Shown here one piece after another: positions 1 through 7,014 of a DNA stretch of 14,015 nucleotides. Position numbers and translations under genes: made by a program. The notes under the pieces were generated by a model. That model had not been told where the DNA came from. It was given only the letters and a program-made list of their open reading frames with translations, and made no database searches. Each line of letters opens with the position of its first letter. Position 1 is the stretch's first letter. This stretch comes from an uncultured Eubacterium sp. (GTDB lineage: Bacteria; Bacillota; Clostridia; Lachnospirales; Lachnospiraceae), in the NCBI GenBank assembly GCA_900548465.1, contig URKY01000053.1:1-14015 (forward strand). The letters run 5' to 3'.

Positions 1-57
1 TGCCTGGAGCAATTAAAAGAGATCGTGCCCATGCTGAAAAGGTATGCGCGCCGTTAA
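1..57 (+). CDS. C-terminal end of a probable cysteine desulfurase (partial)
   Basis: The frame is open from the first base and ends at TAA 55-57, giving CLEQLKEIVPMLKRYARR. This resembles the C-terminal tail of NifS/IscS-type cysteine desulfurases of Clostridia, which often ends in a run like IVPMLKR. The assignment rests largely on context: thiI starts 12 bases downstream with its Shine-Dalgarno touching this stop. In B. subtilis the desulfurase NifZ is encoded directly before thiI and supplies it with persulfide sulfur. The PLP lysine and catalytic cysteine lie outside the window, so the activity cannot be verified. The codons here (GCG CGC CGT, ATC GTG CCC) are more GC-rich than those of the neighbouring genes. 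Confidence 0.6.
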   Translation, partial: CLEQLKEIVPMLKRYARR

Positions 58-69
58 AGGAGAATAAAC

Positions 70-1248
70 ATGTTCAAAGCTTTTTTGATAAAATACGCTG
101 AAATAGGTGTAAAAGGAAAAAACAGATATTTATTTGAAAATGCATTAGTTGACAATGCAAAGAGAGCTCTTGATAAAGTAGATGGGGATTTTGAAGTGAC
201 AAAAGAAAACGGGAGAGTTTATGCAACTGCAAAAAGCAAATTTGATTTTGATGATGCGGTAGATGCATTGCAGCATGTATTTGGTATTGTTGGAATCTGT
301 CCTATGGTACAGATAGAAGACAACGGATTTGAAGATTTGGCTGATAATGTAATTAAATACATTGAAGATACTTATGAAGATAAGAATTTTACATTTAAGG
401 TTATGGCAAGACGTGCCAGAAAAAATTATCCGATGGATTCCATGAAAATAAATGCTGAATTAGGTGGAAAAATATTAGATGCTTTCCCTGAAACAAAGGT
501 TGACGTTCATAATCCGGAAGTAATCCTTAATGTTGAAATAAGAAATCACATAAACATTTATTCAAAGATACTTCCGGGACCGGGAGGAATGCCTGTCGGA
601 ACAGCAGGAAAAGCTATGCTTTTACTGTCAGGTGGAATTGACAGTCCTGTTGCAGGATGGATGACTGCAAAGAGGGGTGTAGTAGTGGATGCAGTGTATT
701 TTCATGCACCACCTTACACTTCAGAGAGAGCGAAGCAGAAGGTAGTTGACCTTGCAAAGATAGTTTCAAAATATTCAGGACCGATGAATTTATACGTGGT
801 TAACTTTACTGATATTCAGATGTATATATATGATAAATGTCCTCATGATGAATTAACAATAATCATGAGAAGATACATGATGAGAATTGCTGAATACTTT
901 GCAAAACAGGAAGGGGCTCAGGGACTTATTACAGGTGAGTCAATTGGACAGGTGGCAAGCCAGACAATGCAGAGCCTTGCAGCTACTAATGAAGTGTGTA
1001 CAATGCCTGTATTCAGACCTGTAATAGCTTTTGATAAACAGGAAATTGTTGACGTGTCATTAAAGATTGGAAGCTACGAAACATCTATTCTTCCTTATGA
1101 AGACTGCTGTACAACATTTGTGGCAAAACATCCTGTAACAAAGCCAAATATTAATGTAATAAAACATTCAGAAACTAAATTAAGTGAAGAAATTGACGAT
1201 ATGTTTAAGAAAGCAGTAGAAACGGCAGAACTTATAAAGATTGGATAA
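70..1248 (+). CDS. thiI: tRNA 4-thiouridine synthase ThiI (tRNA sulfurtransferase)
   Basis: ThiI adenylates U8 of tRNA and transfers sulfur to give 4-thiouridine, a near-UV sensor; in some bacteria it also feeds thiamine thiazole synthesis. The 392-residue protein has an N-terminal ferredoxin-like domain with KYAEIGVKGKNR near residues 8-19, a THUMP domain at about 60-165, and an ATP-binding PP-loop SGGIDSP starting at S187. C346 and C347 lie in EDCCTTF, the region of the E. coli catalytic Cys344. There is no C-terminal rhodanese domain, as is usual in Gram-positives, so sulfur must come directly from a desulfurase, which fits the gene just upstream. AAAGGAG precedes the ATG by a good distance. 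The two genes are probably co-transcribed. Confidence 0.96.
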   Translation: MFKAFLIKYAEIGVKGKNRYLFENALVDNAKRALDKVDGDFEVTKENGRVYATAKSKFDFDDAVDALQHVFGIVGICPMVQIEDNGFEDLADNVIKYIEDTYEDKNFTFKVMARRARKNYPMDSMKINAELGGKILDAFPETKVDVHNPEVILNVEIRNHINIYSKILPGPGGMPVGTAGKAMLLLSGGIDSPVAGWMTAKRGVVVDAVYFHAPPYTSERAKQKVVDLAKIVSKYSGPMNLYVVNFTDIQMYIYDKCPHDELTIIMRRYMMRIAEYFAKQEGAQGLITGESIGQVASQTMQSLAATNEVCTMPVFRPVIAFDKQEIVDVSLKIGSYETSILPYEDCCTTFVAKHPVTKPNINVIKHSETKLSEEIDDMFKKAVETAELIKIG

Positions 1249-1259
1249 ATATTTGAAAA

Positions 1260-1302
1260 TTAAAAAATGGCTGGAATGCTAAGGAGAAGCAGACCAGCCA
1301 TT
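1260..1302 (-). terminator. Intrinsic terminator for the HPr-like gene
   Basis: A 9-bp inverted repeat, AATGGCTGG at 1266-1274 and CCAGCCATT at 1294-1302, encloses a further 4-bp helix (TGCT 1277-1280 with AGCA 1288-1291). Read on the minus strand the stem is followed by a T-run (bases 1265 down to 1260), the classic rho-independent form. On the + strand the hairpin is followed by A residues, so it is not a good terminator for thiI. A second small hairpin, CAACGA 1317-1322 with TCGTTG 1327-1332, lies between it and the stop codon of the minus-strand gene. Confidence 0.75.
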
Positions 1303-1344
1303 AAAAAAGAAACAATCAACGAATAATCGTTGTAAGAAGTCTTT

Positions 1345-1575
1345 TTATGATTCGTATTTCTTTAATACTTCAAGTATTTCATCAATATTGTTTTCGCTAT
1401 GTATATTTAAATCAATAGGTTTTGAAAGATCTAAACTAAAGATACCCATAATTGATTTTGCGTCGATAACGTAACGTCCTGAGACTAAATCAAAATCGTT
1501 GTCAAACCTTGAAATATCATTGACGAATGATTTAACCTTGTCAATGGAACCTAAACTGATTGTTATAGTTTTCAT
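1345..1575 (-). CDS. HPr-like protein lacking the catalytic histidine
   Basis: This 76-residue protein aligns without gaps to the middle and end of PTS phosphocarrier HPr. RFDNDFDL matches the HPr KYDADVNL region, and AKSIMGIFSLDL matches the LKSIMGVMSL segment that carries regulatory Ser46 (here S41 from the chosen start). The active-site loop GIHARP is replaced by GSIDKVK: a Ser sits at the His15 position and an Asp at the Arg17 position. It should therefore not carry phosphate from Enzyme I to sugar permeases. It may be a regulatory relative, loosely comparable to Crh, which also lost His15 but kept Ser46. I chose the ATG at 1575 because GAGGTG (1585-1590) lies 9 bases upstream; the in-frame GTG at 1587 overlaps that site. 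The gene is monocistronic and divergent from mtaB. Confidence 0.8.
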   Translation of the reverse strand: MKTITISLGSIDKVKSFVNDISRFDNDFDLVSGRYVIDAKSIMGIFSLDLSKPIDLNIHSENNIDEILEVLKKYES

Positions 1576-1607
1576 TTTTTCAAACACCTCGCTTTCTTAT
1601 TACATAT

Positions 1608-1636
1608 ATAATAGCACGGATTATTTTTTTCTTCAA
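1608..1636 (-). promoter_or_regulatory. Sigma-A promoter of the HPr-like gene
   Basis: On the minus strand, -35 TTGAAG (1636-1631), a 17-bp spacer and -10 TATTAT (1613-1608) match the housekeeping consensus at 4/6 and 5/6. Transcription would start near 1600, leaving a short leader before the GAGGTG ribosome site at 1590-1585. No equally good + strand promoter for mtaB is seen in the same divergent spacer. Confidence 0.7.
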
Positions 1637-1691
1637 TGAAATAAAAGAAAAAAGACTAAAAATTTTATTAATAATATAAAGGAGATATTAT

Positions 1692-2987
1692 ATGCGAAAG
1701 GCAGCTTTACACAACCTTGGTTGTAAAGTAAATTCATATGAAACTGATGCAATGGCACAGCTTTTGGAAAAGGCAGGATATGAGATTGTTCCATTTAGTG
1801 AAATTGCTGATGTATATATAGTCAATACCTGTTCAGTGACCAATATGGCAGATAGAAAATCAAGACAGATGCTTCATAAGGCAAAGAAGCAGAATCCTGA
1901 TGCGGTAGTTGTGGCTACAGGATGCTATGTTCAGACAGCAGTTGATAAAGTAAAGGAAGACCTGGCAATTGATATTATTATTGGAAACAATAAGAAAAAA
2001 GAAGTGGTGCCAATTTTGGAAGAATACTTTAAGGAAAATGAAAAGGATTTTGTCATTGATATAAACAACACTTCCGAATATGAAGATTTGGAGATTTCCA
2101 CAGTTACGGAACACACAAGAGCCCATATGAAAATTCAGGATGGATGCAATAATTTCTGTTCTTATTGTATTATTCCTTATGCAAGAGGCAGAATAAGAAG
2201 CAGAAAAATGGATAGTATAAGGGAAGAGATGGTTCGCTTGGCTGAAAAGGGATTTAAAGAAATTGTTCTTACGGGAATAAACCTTGGCTGTTACAGTGAT
2301 GGGGAGAAAACCCTTATAGATGTAATTGAAATGGCAGATGAAATAGAAGGGATAGAGCGTGTAAGACTTGGTTCCTTAGACCCTGAGGTGATTACGCCGG
2401 ATTTCGTAGAGCGAATCGGAAAATGCAGAAAAATCTGTCCGCATTTTCATTTATCATTACAAAGTGGGTGCAATAATACGTTAAAGGCTATGAACAGACA
2501 TTATACTGCAGAGGAATATTTTGAAAAATGTGAAATGCTTAGAAGTGTTTTTGAAAACCCGGCATTTACAACAGATATTATAGTGGGATTTCCGGGAGAA
2601 AGTGACGAGGATTTTGAAGCTTCTCTTGATTTCGCAAAAAAGGTAGAGTTTTCACGAATACATGTTTTTAAATATTCTAAAAGAGATGGAACTGTTGCAG
2701 CGAAGATGCCAAATCAGGTTGATGAGAGAATAAAAACAAAGAGAAGTGATATTTTAATTGCAACAGGAGAAGAACTTGTTAAAAAATATAATGAAAATAA
2801 ACTTGGAACTTATGATTTCGTATTATGGGAAGAGCGAAAGCAGATAAATGGTAGGGAGTATTGGGTAGGTCATACTACTGATTACGTGGAAGTGGCTTTG
2901 GAAACTGATGAAGAATTGGCAGGAAAAATCCAAAAAGTTGCATTAAAGGACATAATTAATCAAGAAATAATACTTGCGACACAGTGA
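1692..2987 (+). CDS. mtaB: tRNA t6A37 methylthiotransferase MtaB
   Basis: MtaB is a radical-SAM enzyme that adds a methylthio group to t6A at position 37 of ANN-decoding tRNAs, giving ms2t6A. Within 431 residues the methylthiotransferase domain comes first, with auxiliary cluster cysteines C11 (LGCKVNSYETD), C47 (NTCSVTN) and C78 (TGCYVQ). The radical-SAM core follows with C152, C156 and C159 in CNNFCSYCIIPYARGR, and a C-terminal TRAM RNA-binding domain covers about 370-430. GCKVN rather than GCQMN separates it from MiaB, and the length and TRAM fit MtaB. AAAGGAG sits about 7 bases before the ATG. It is the first gene of the long + strand run, 57 bases before ireB. No confident promoter was found. 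Confidence 0.93.
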   Translation: MRKAALHNLGCKVNSYETDAMAQLLEKAGYEIVPFSEIADVYIVNTCSVTNMADRKSRQMLHKAKKQNPDAVVVATGCYVQTAVDKVKEDLAIDIIIGNNKKKEVVPILEEYFKENEKDFVIDINNTSEYEDLEISTVTEHTRAHMKIQDGCNNFCSYCIIPYARGRIRSRKMDSIREEMVRLAEKGFKEIVLTGINLGCYSDGEKTLIDVIEMADEIEGIERVRLGSLDPEVITPDFVERIGKCRKICPHFHLSLQSGCNNTLKAMNRHYTAEEYFEKCEMLRSVFENPAFTTDIIVGFPGESDEDFEASLDFAKKVEFSRIHVFKYSKRDGTVAAKMPNQVDERIKTKRSDILIATGEELVKKYNENKLGTYDFVLWEERKQINGREYWVGHTTDYVEVALETDEELAGKIQKVALKDIINQEIILATQ

Positions 2988-3044
2988 GTTTTATATTAAA
3001 CTATTACTATAATGCTTACAATGGCAAAAAAAGGACGTGATAAG

Positions 3045-3305
3045 ATGAGCAATTTAGGAAACACACAATACTTTAAAGTTCCACAGGAACAGAAACTAGG
3101 CGTAGAGGAAATTTTTAAGCAGGTATATGAGGCACTGGCAGAAAAAGGGTATAATCCTGTAAATCAGATTGTAGGATATATTATGTCAGGAGATCCAACT
3201 TATATAACCAGTTATAAGAATGCAAGAAGCTTAATTATCAAGGTTGAACGTGACGAACTTATTGAAGAAGCTGTTAAATACTACATTAATAACAAACTAA
3301 AATAA
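3045..3305 (+). CDS. ireB: IreB family regulatory phosphoprotein (UPF0297)
   Basis: This small cytosolic protein belongs to the family of Enterococcus faecalis IreB, a negative regulator of cephalosporin resistance phosphorylated by the PASTA-domain kinase IreK. The 86 residues include the highly conserved core GYNPVNQIVGYIMSGDP (about 36-51) followed by YITSYKNAR and ERDELIEE. T7 lines up with one of the two phosphorylated threonines (Thr4 and Thr7) of IreB; the Thr4 position is Leu here. The start at 3045 (MSNLGNTQYF) gives the usual family N-terminus, with AAGGA 9 bases upstream. An in-frame ATG at 3012 would add 11 atypical residues. The order ireB-ruvX-DUF1292 matches B. subtilis yrzL-yrrK-yrzB. 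Confidence 0.93.
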   Translation: MSNLGNTQYFKVPQEQKLGVEEIFKQVYEALAEKGYNPVNQIVGYIMSGDPTYITSYKNARSLIIKVERDELIEEAVKYYINNKLK

Positions 3306-3405
3306 CCATAGTTTTATAAATGCATGGTTTAATTGATGTGGAGCAATTTATTTTAGAAATGTAATTGGCGGTTACATAATAATTGAATATGTAAGGACTG
3401 AAGAC

Positions 3406-3825
3406 ATGAGATTAATGGGATTGGATTTTGGCTCAAAGACTGTTGGTGTGGCAGTGTCAGATGAATTGAAAATGACTGCAACAGGTGTTGAAATAGTCAG
3501 GAGGGAGTCTCCAAATAAGTTAAGGAGAACTCTTGCCCGTATTGGTGAACTGTTAAAGGAGTATGATGTTAATACTGTAATATTGGGATATCCGGTTATG
3601 CTTGACGGCAGTGAAGGAGAGCGTGTAGAGAAAACAAAGGAATTTGCGCAGATGCTTGAGAGAAGAACCGGGGTTCAGATTATTTTTCAGGATGAACGTC
3701 TGACGACAGTTGAGGCTTATGAAATTATGGACCAGATGGGGATTAAGAAAGACGATAGGTATAAATATGTTGACATGCTGGCGGCAAAATTTATATTAGA
3801 GGATTATCTTAACAGCCGTAAATAA
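3406..3825 (+). CDS. ruvX: RuvX/YqgF family RNase H-fold nuclease
   Basis: Members of this family are linked to maturation of pre-16S rRNA ends and, in some species, to Holliday-junction resolution, so the exact substrate here is uncertain. The 139 residues span the single RNase H-like domain. The acidic active-site residues are D7 (GLDFGSKTVGVA), E97 (QDERLTT) and D123 (VDMLAAKFILEDYL), each in its expected motif. Length is normal for the family (about 140). AAGGA lies roughly 8 bases before the ATG. It sits 100 bases after ireB and 31 bases before the DUF1292 gene, the usual Firmicutes order. Confidence 0.94.
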   Translation: MRLMGLDFGSKTVGVAVSDELKMTATGVEIVRRESPNKLRRTLARIGELLKEYDVNTVILGYPVMLDGSEGERVEKTKEFAQMLERRTGVQIIFQDERLTTVEAYEIMDQMGIKKDDRYKYVDMLAAKFILEDYLNSRK

Positions 3826-3856
3826 AAGAATAGAGAAAAGCAGGAAGAAATATATA

Positions 3857-4126
3857 ATGGAAGAAAAGATTGTTTTTATAGATGATGATGGTAACGAAGT
3901 AGAAATGTTCGTTATAGAAGAAACAAGAATTAATAATGTTAATTACATTCTCGTAACCGATGACGATGGCGAGAGTGAAGAAGCGGAAGCTTATATATTA
4001 AAAGATGTATCTGATGACGGAGATGAAGAAGCTGTCTATGAAATTGTTGATGATGAATCTGAAATCGATTACATAGGAAAAATTTTTTCAGAATTGCTTG
4101 ATGATATTGACATTACAAAGGAATAG
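3857..4126 (+). CDS. DUF1292 family protein (YrzB-like)
   Basis: A very acidic 89-residue protein in which more than a third of residues are Asp or Glu. It opens with KIVFIDDDGNEVEMFVIE, continues with VNYILVTDDD and ends in IYEIVDDE-like and FSELLDD segments, the pattern of DUF1292 proteins such as B. subtilis YrzB. It has no signal peptide, membrane segment or catalytic motif. The function of the family is unknown; its constant position after ireB and ruvX suggests a shared but undefined role. AGGAAG is 9 bases before the ATG. Confidence 0.9.
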   Translation: MEEKIVFIDDDGNEVEMFVIEETRINNVNYILVTDDDGESEEAEAYILKDVSDDGDEEAVYEIVDDESEIDYIGKIFSELLDDIDITKE

Positions 4127-4160
4127 AAGACTTGGTTTTCGGGCATTAGTTTTAGGTGAA

Positions 4161-4183
4161 AAGAGATCTGAAAAGGATCTTTT
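4161..4183 (+). other. Weak hairpin in the DUF1292-rnj spacer
   Basis: AGATC (4164-4168) pairs with GATCT (4176-4180), and the stem extends through a G-U and two A-U pairs (4161-4163 with 4181-4183) around a 7-base loop. The T-run lies inside the 3' arm rather than after it, so termination would be partial at best. The surrounding 121-base spacer has no other feature I can support apart from the rnj ribosome site AGGAGG at 4229-4234. Confidence 0.3.
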
Positions 4184-4247
4184 AAACTTGTGCAAAAAAA
4201 TGTAAGACGGAAAAATATTTAGATAAACAGGAGGTATTTGATTAATA

Positions 4248-5909
4248 ATGAGTGACAATTCAAAAATAAACATAATTCCACTGGGAGGGCTTGAAGAGAT
4301 TGGAATGAATATGACTGCCTTTGAATACAATGACAGTATTGTTGTTGTGGACTGTGGTTTGTCATTTCCAAGTGATGATATGCTGGGTATTGACTGTGTT
4401 ATACCGGACATCACATATTTAAAGGAAAATAAAGAAAAAATAAAAGGTTTTGTTATTACCCACGGCCATGAAGATCATATAGGTGCATTGCCTTATGTTT
4501 TAAAGGAAATTCCTGTACCAATTTATGCAACAAAGCTTACTATGGGAATAATAGAAGGCAAACTTGCAGAACATGACCTGTCAAAGGCGGTAAAGAGAAA
4601 AGTTATTAAGTTTGGACAAAGTATTCACTTAGGTGATTTTAGAATAGAATTTATCAGAACAAATCATAGTATTGCAGATGCAGCAGCTCTTGCAATTCAT
4701 ACACCGGTAGGTGTTATTGTTCACACAGGTGACTTTAAAGTTGATTACACACCGGTATTTGGAGATGCCATTAACCTTGCAAGATTCAGTGAACTTGGAA
4801 AGAAGGGAGTTCTGGCATTAATGTGCGACAGTACAAACGCATTAAGACCGGGCTTTACACCTTCTGAGCGTAAGGTAGGAGAAACTTTTGACCACATATT
4901 TGCAGAACATAAGAAGAGCAGAATAATTATTGCTACTTTTGCTTCAAATGTGGACAGAGTTCAGCAGATTATTAATACAGCATGCAAGTATAAGAGAAAA
5001 GTTATAGTTGAAGGAAGAAGTATGGTAAATATCATCTCTGTAGCAAGAGAGATGGAATATTTAAAGATACCTGAAAATACACTTATTAGTATTGAAGAAA
5101 TGGATAATTATACTGATGACCAGCTGGTTCTTATTACAACGGGAAGTCAGGGTGAATCCATGGCAGCATTGTCACGTATGGCAGCTTCACTTCACAGAAA
5201 AGTACACATTAAGCCAAGTGACACAATTGTATTTAGTTCAACTCCTATACCGGGAAATGAAAAAGCGGTAACAAAGGTTATAAATGAATTATATCAGCAG
5301 GGAGCAGAAGTTATATTCCAGGATACTCATGTGTCCGGACATGCATGTCAGGAAGAAATAAAGCTTATGTATGCTCTTGTTAAACCAAAATATGCAATAC
5401 CTGTTCACGGTGAATACCAGCACTTAAAAGAACATGAAAAGTTAGCTGAAAGTATGGGGATTCCAAAAGAAAACATATTCATCCTTGAATCAGGAGATGT
5501 GCTTTCAATAGGAGAAGATAATGCTAAGGTTACAGGAAAGGTTCCGGCAGGTTCAGTTTTAGTAGACGGACTTGGTGTAGGAGATGTAGGAAACATTGTA
5601 CTTCGTGACAGACAGAATCTGGCAGAAAACGGAATAATAATCGTTGTTCTTACATTAGAAAAATACACAAATCAGATTTTGGCTGGTCCGGACATTGTTA
5701 CAAGAGGTTTTGTATATGTCAGGGAATCAGAAAATCTTATCGACAATGCAAAAGAAGTAGTTACAGAAGCGTTGCTTGATATTTTAGATAACAGTACAGC
5801 TGATTGGGGCAAAATCAAAATGGTTGTTAAGGATAGTCTTGGAGAATACATCTGGAAGACAATGAAGAGAAGTCCAATGATTTTACCAATTATTATGGAA
5901 GTTGATTAG
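4248..5909 (+). CDS. rnj: Ribonuclease J
   Basis: RNase J is a metallo-beta-lactamase/beta-CASP nuclease with 5'-3' exo- and endonuclease activity, central to mRNA decay and rRNA maturation in Firmicutes. The 553 residues match the usual length. Zinc ligands are visible: HGHEDH gives H72, H74, D76 and H77, with H140 (TNHSIADA), D162 (HTGDFKVD) and H387 (PVHGEYQHL). The beta-CASP segment contains ATFASNVDRVQQ (about 229-240), ITTGSQGE and the VSGHA motif with H365. The C-terminal domain follows after about 450. AGGAGG is 13 bases before the ATG, a slightly long spacing; no closer in-frame start exists. The next gene begins 12 bases after the stop, so the downstream genes are probably co-transcribed. 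Confidence 0.96.
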   Translation: MSDNSKINIIPLGGLEEIGMNMTAFEYNDSIVVVDCGLSFPSDDMLGIDCVIPDITYLKENKEKIKGFVITHGHEDHIGALPYVLKEIPVPIYATKLTMGIIEGKLAEHDLSKAVKRKVIKFGQSIHLGDFRIEFIRTNHSIADAAALAIHTPVGVIVHTGDFKVDYTPVFGDAINLARFSELGKKGVLALMCDSTNALRPGFTPSERKVGETFDHIFAEHKKSRIIIATFASNVDRVQQIINTACKYKRKVIVEGRSMVNIISVAREMEYLKIPENTLISIEEMDNYTDDQLVLITTGSQGESMAALSRMAASLHRKVHIKPSDTIVFSSTPIPGNEKAVTKVINELYQQGAEVIFQDTHVSGHACQEEIKLMYALVKPKYAIPVHGEYQHLKEHEKLAESMGIPKENIFILESGDVLSIGEDNAKVTGKVPAGSVLVDGLGVGDVGNIVLRDRQNLAENGIIIVVLTLEKYTNQILAGPDIVTRGFVYVRESENLIDNAKEVVTEALLDILDNSTADWGKIKMVVKDSLGEYIWKTMKRSPMILPIIMEVD

Positions 5910-5921
5910 TCAGGAGTTTGT

Positions 5922-6320
5922 ATGAATAATAGGAAAACTTCGCAAGGATTTGCAAATGTTTCAATAAAAATTTTGAAGTATGTTGTTATGGTTGTTATTA
6001 TAGTTGTGTGTGCCACGACTGCATTTAACTTTGGCTCAAAAATATTTGACAGTGAAGGTGTGGATCAGGCACCGGGAACGGATATGACCATAACTGTCAG
6101 CGAGGGAACAAGTATTAAAAGTCTTGGAAAGACCTTAAAAGAATATGGAATTATTAAGGACGCCACTGTATTTAACATACAGTCAAAGATTTATAAAATA
6201 ACTAAGGTAAAGCCGGGAACTTATAACTTTAATACTTCCCAGAGCAATGAGGACATTTTTTCAATTATTAAATCAGGTCCTGAAGAAAATAAAAAGGAGT
6301 CAGAGACTCAGAAAGAATAG
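5922..6320 (+). CDS. Short MltG/YceG-like membrane protein without the catalytic domain
   Basis: The 132-residue protein has a cytoplasmic start, one transmembrane segment at about residues 17-37, then an extracellular domain. Residues 53-118 resemble the N-terminal LysM-like part of MltG, the endolytic transglycosylase that trims nascent peptidoglycan: EGTSIKSLGKTLKEYGIIKD, then VFNIQSKIYK and KPGTYNFN before SNEDIFSIIKSG. A full MltG has about 340 or more residues with a catalytic Glu in a separate domain. That domain is absent here, and there is no decayed remnant, since the next gene starts 3 bases after the stop. It sits where B. subtilis has yrrL (mltG), directly before yrrM. It could be a wall-binding or regulatory relative rather than an enzyme. 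AGGAG precedes the ATG by about 6 bases. Confidence 0.75.
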   Translation: MNNRKTSQGFANVSIKILKYVVMVVIIVVCATTAFNFGSKIFDSEGVDQAPGTDMTITVSEGTSIKSLGKTLKEYGIIKDATVFNIQSKIYKITKVKPGTYNFNTSQSNEDIFSIIKSGPEENKKESETQKE

Positions 6321-6323
6321 AAC

Positions 6324-6968
6324 ATGATAGTAGATGAACGAATTGTTTCATATATTCATTCATTAGAAAAAACAAACAGTGATATACTGGAAAAAATTGA
6401 AAAAGAGGCACATGAAGATAACGTACCTATTATCAGAAAAGAAATGGAAAGTTTTCTGAGGGTTATGCTGGAATTAAAGAGGCCGAAAAGAATATTAGAG
6501 CTGGGTACTGCAGTAGGGTACTCAGCCATTTTAATGAGTGAATGTATTGAAAAGGAAAGCAAAATAGTTACAATTGAAAATTATGAAAAGCGTATACCTA
6601 TTGCAAAGCAAAACATTAAGGATGCAGGAAAAGAGAAAGTTATAGAACTCCTTGAAGGTGACGCAATGGAAATTATGCCTACATTACAGGAAAATCAATT
6701 TGATTTTGTATTTATGGATGCGGCAAAGGCTCAATACATTCATTTCCTGCCGGAAGTAATGCGGCTGATGAAGAAGGGGGCAGTCCTTATTACAGACAAT
6801 GTTTTACAGGAGGGCGACCTTATTGAGTCAAAATACGTTGTGAGAAGAAGGGACAGAACCATTCATAAAAGAATGAGAGAGTATCTGGAAGTAGTGAAAA
6901 ACAGTAAAGATTTGGAGACAAGCATTGTGCCTATTGGAGACGGAATTACAATATCCGTAAAGAAATAA
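6324..6968 (+). CDS. trmR: Class I O-methyltransferase, probable tRNA 5-hydroxyuridine methyltransferase TrmR
   Basis: TrmR (B. subtilis YrrM) uses SAM to convert 5-hydroxyuridine at tRNA position 34 to 5-methoxyuridine. The 214-residue protein has the SAM-binding motif ILELGTAVGYSA (57-68), E85 at the end of the second strand (TIEN), and the metal-binding pattern D132 (FVFMDAAK) with D158-N159 (ITDNVL) typical of the COMT-like family. The RRRDRTIHKRMREY stretch (174-187) is basic. The gene lies between the MltG-like gene and a U32 gene, the same order as yrrL-yrrM-yrrN/yrrO, which favours the tRNA role over a small-molecule catechol-type methyltransferase. The start is 3 bases after the previous stop with no strong ribosome site, suggesting translational coupling. 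Confidence 0.85.
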   Translation: MIVDERIVSYIHSLEKTNSDILEKIEKEAHEDNVPIIRKEMESFLRVMLELKRPKRILELGTAVGYSAILMSECIEKESKIVTIENYEKRIPIAKQNIKDAGKEKVIELLEGDAMEIMPTLQENQFDFVFMDAAKAQYIHFLPEVMRLMKKGAVLITDNVLQEGDLIESKYVVRRRDRTIHKRMREYLEVVKNSKDLETSIVPIGDGITISVKK

Positions 6969-7014
6969 TATAATACTAAAGGCACATTTTTGAGAATAAA
7001 AAACGAGGTGGATA

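Noticed and set aside
3008..3013. Perfect TATAAT just before ireB
   Set aside because: No acceptable -35 box lies 16-18 bases upstream, and such hexamers are common by chance in this AT-rich DNA.
3304..3329. Inverted repeat AACCAT/ATGGTT after ireB
   Set aside because: The stem is only 6 bp, A/T-rich, with a 14-base loop, too weak to call a terminator.
3352..3380. Possible promoter TTTAGA-17-CATAAT before ruvX
   Set aside because: The -35 is only a 4/6 match, and ruvX normally lies in the same transcript as ireB; not strong enough to list as a feature.
6945..6974. Possible promoter ATTACA-18-TATAAT before the U32 gene
   Set aside because: The -35 is poor and lies in the trmR coding end; read-through from the upstream operon is sufficient.
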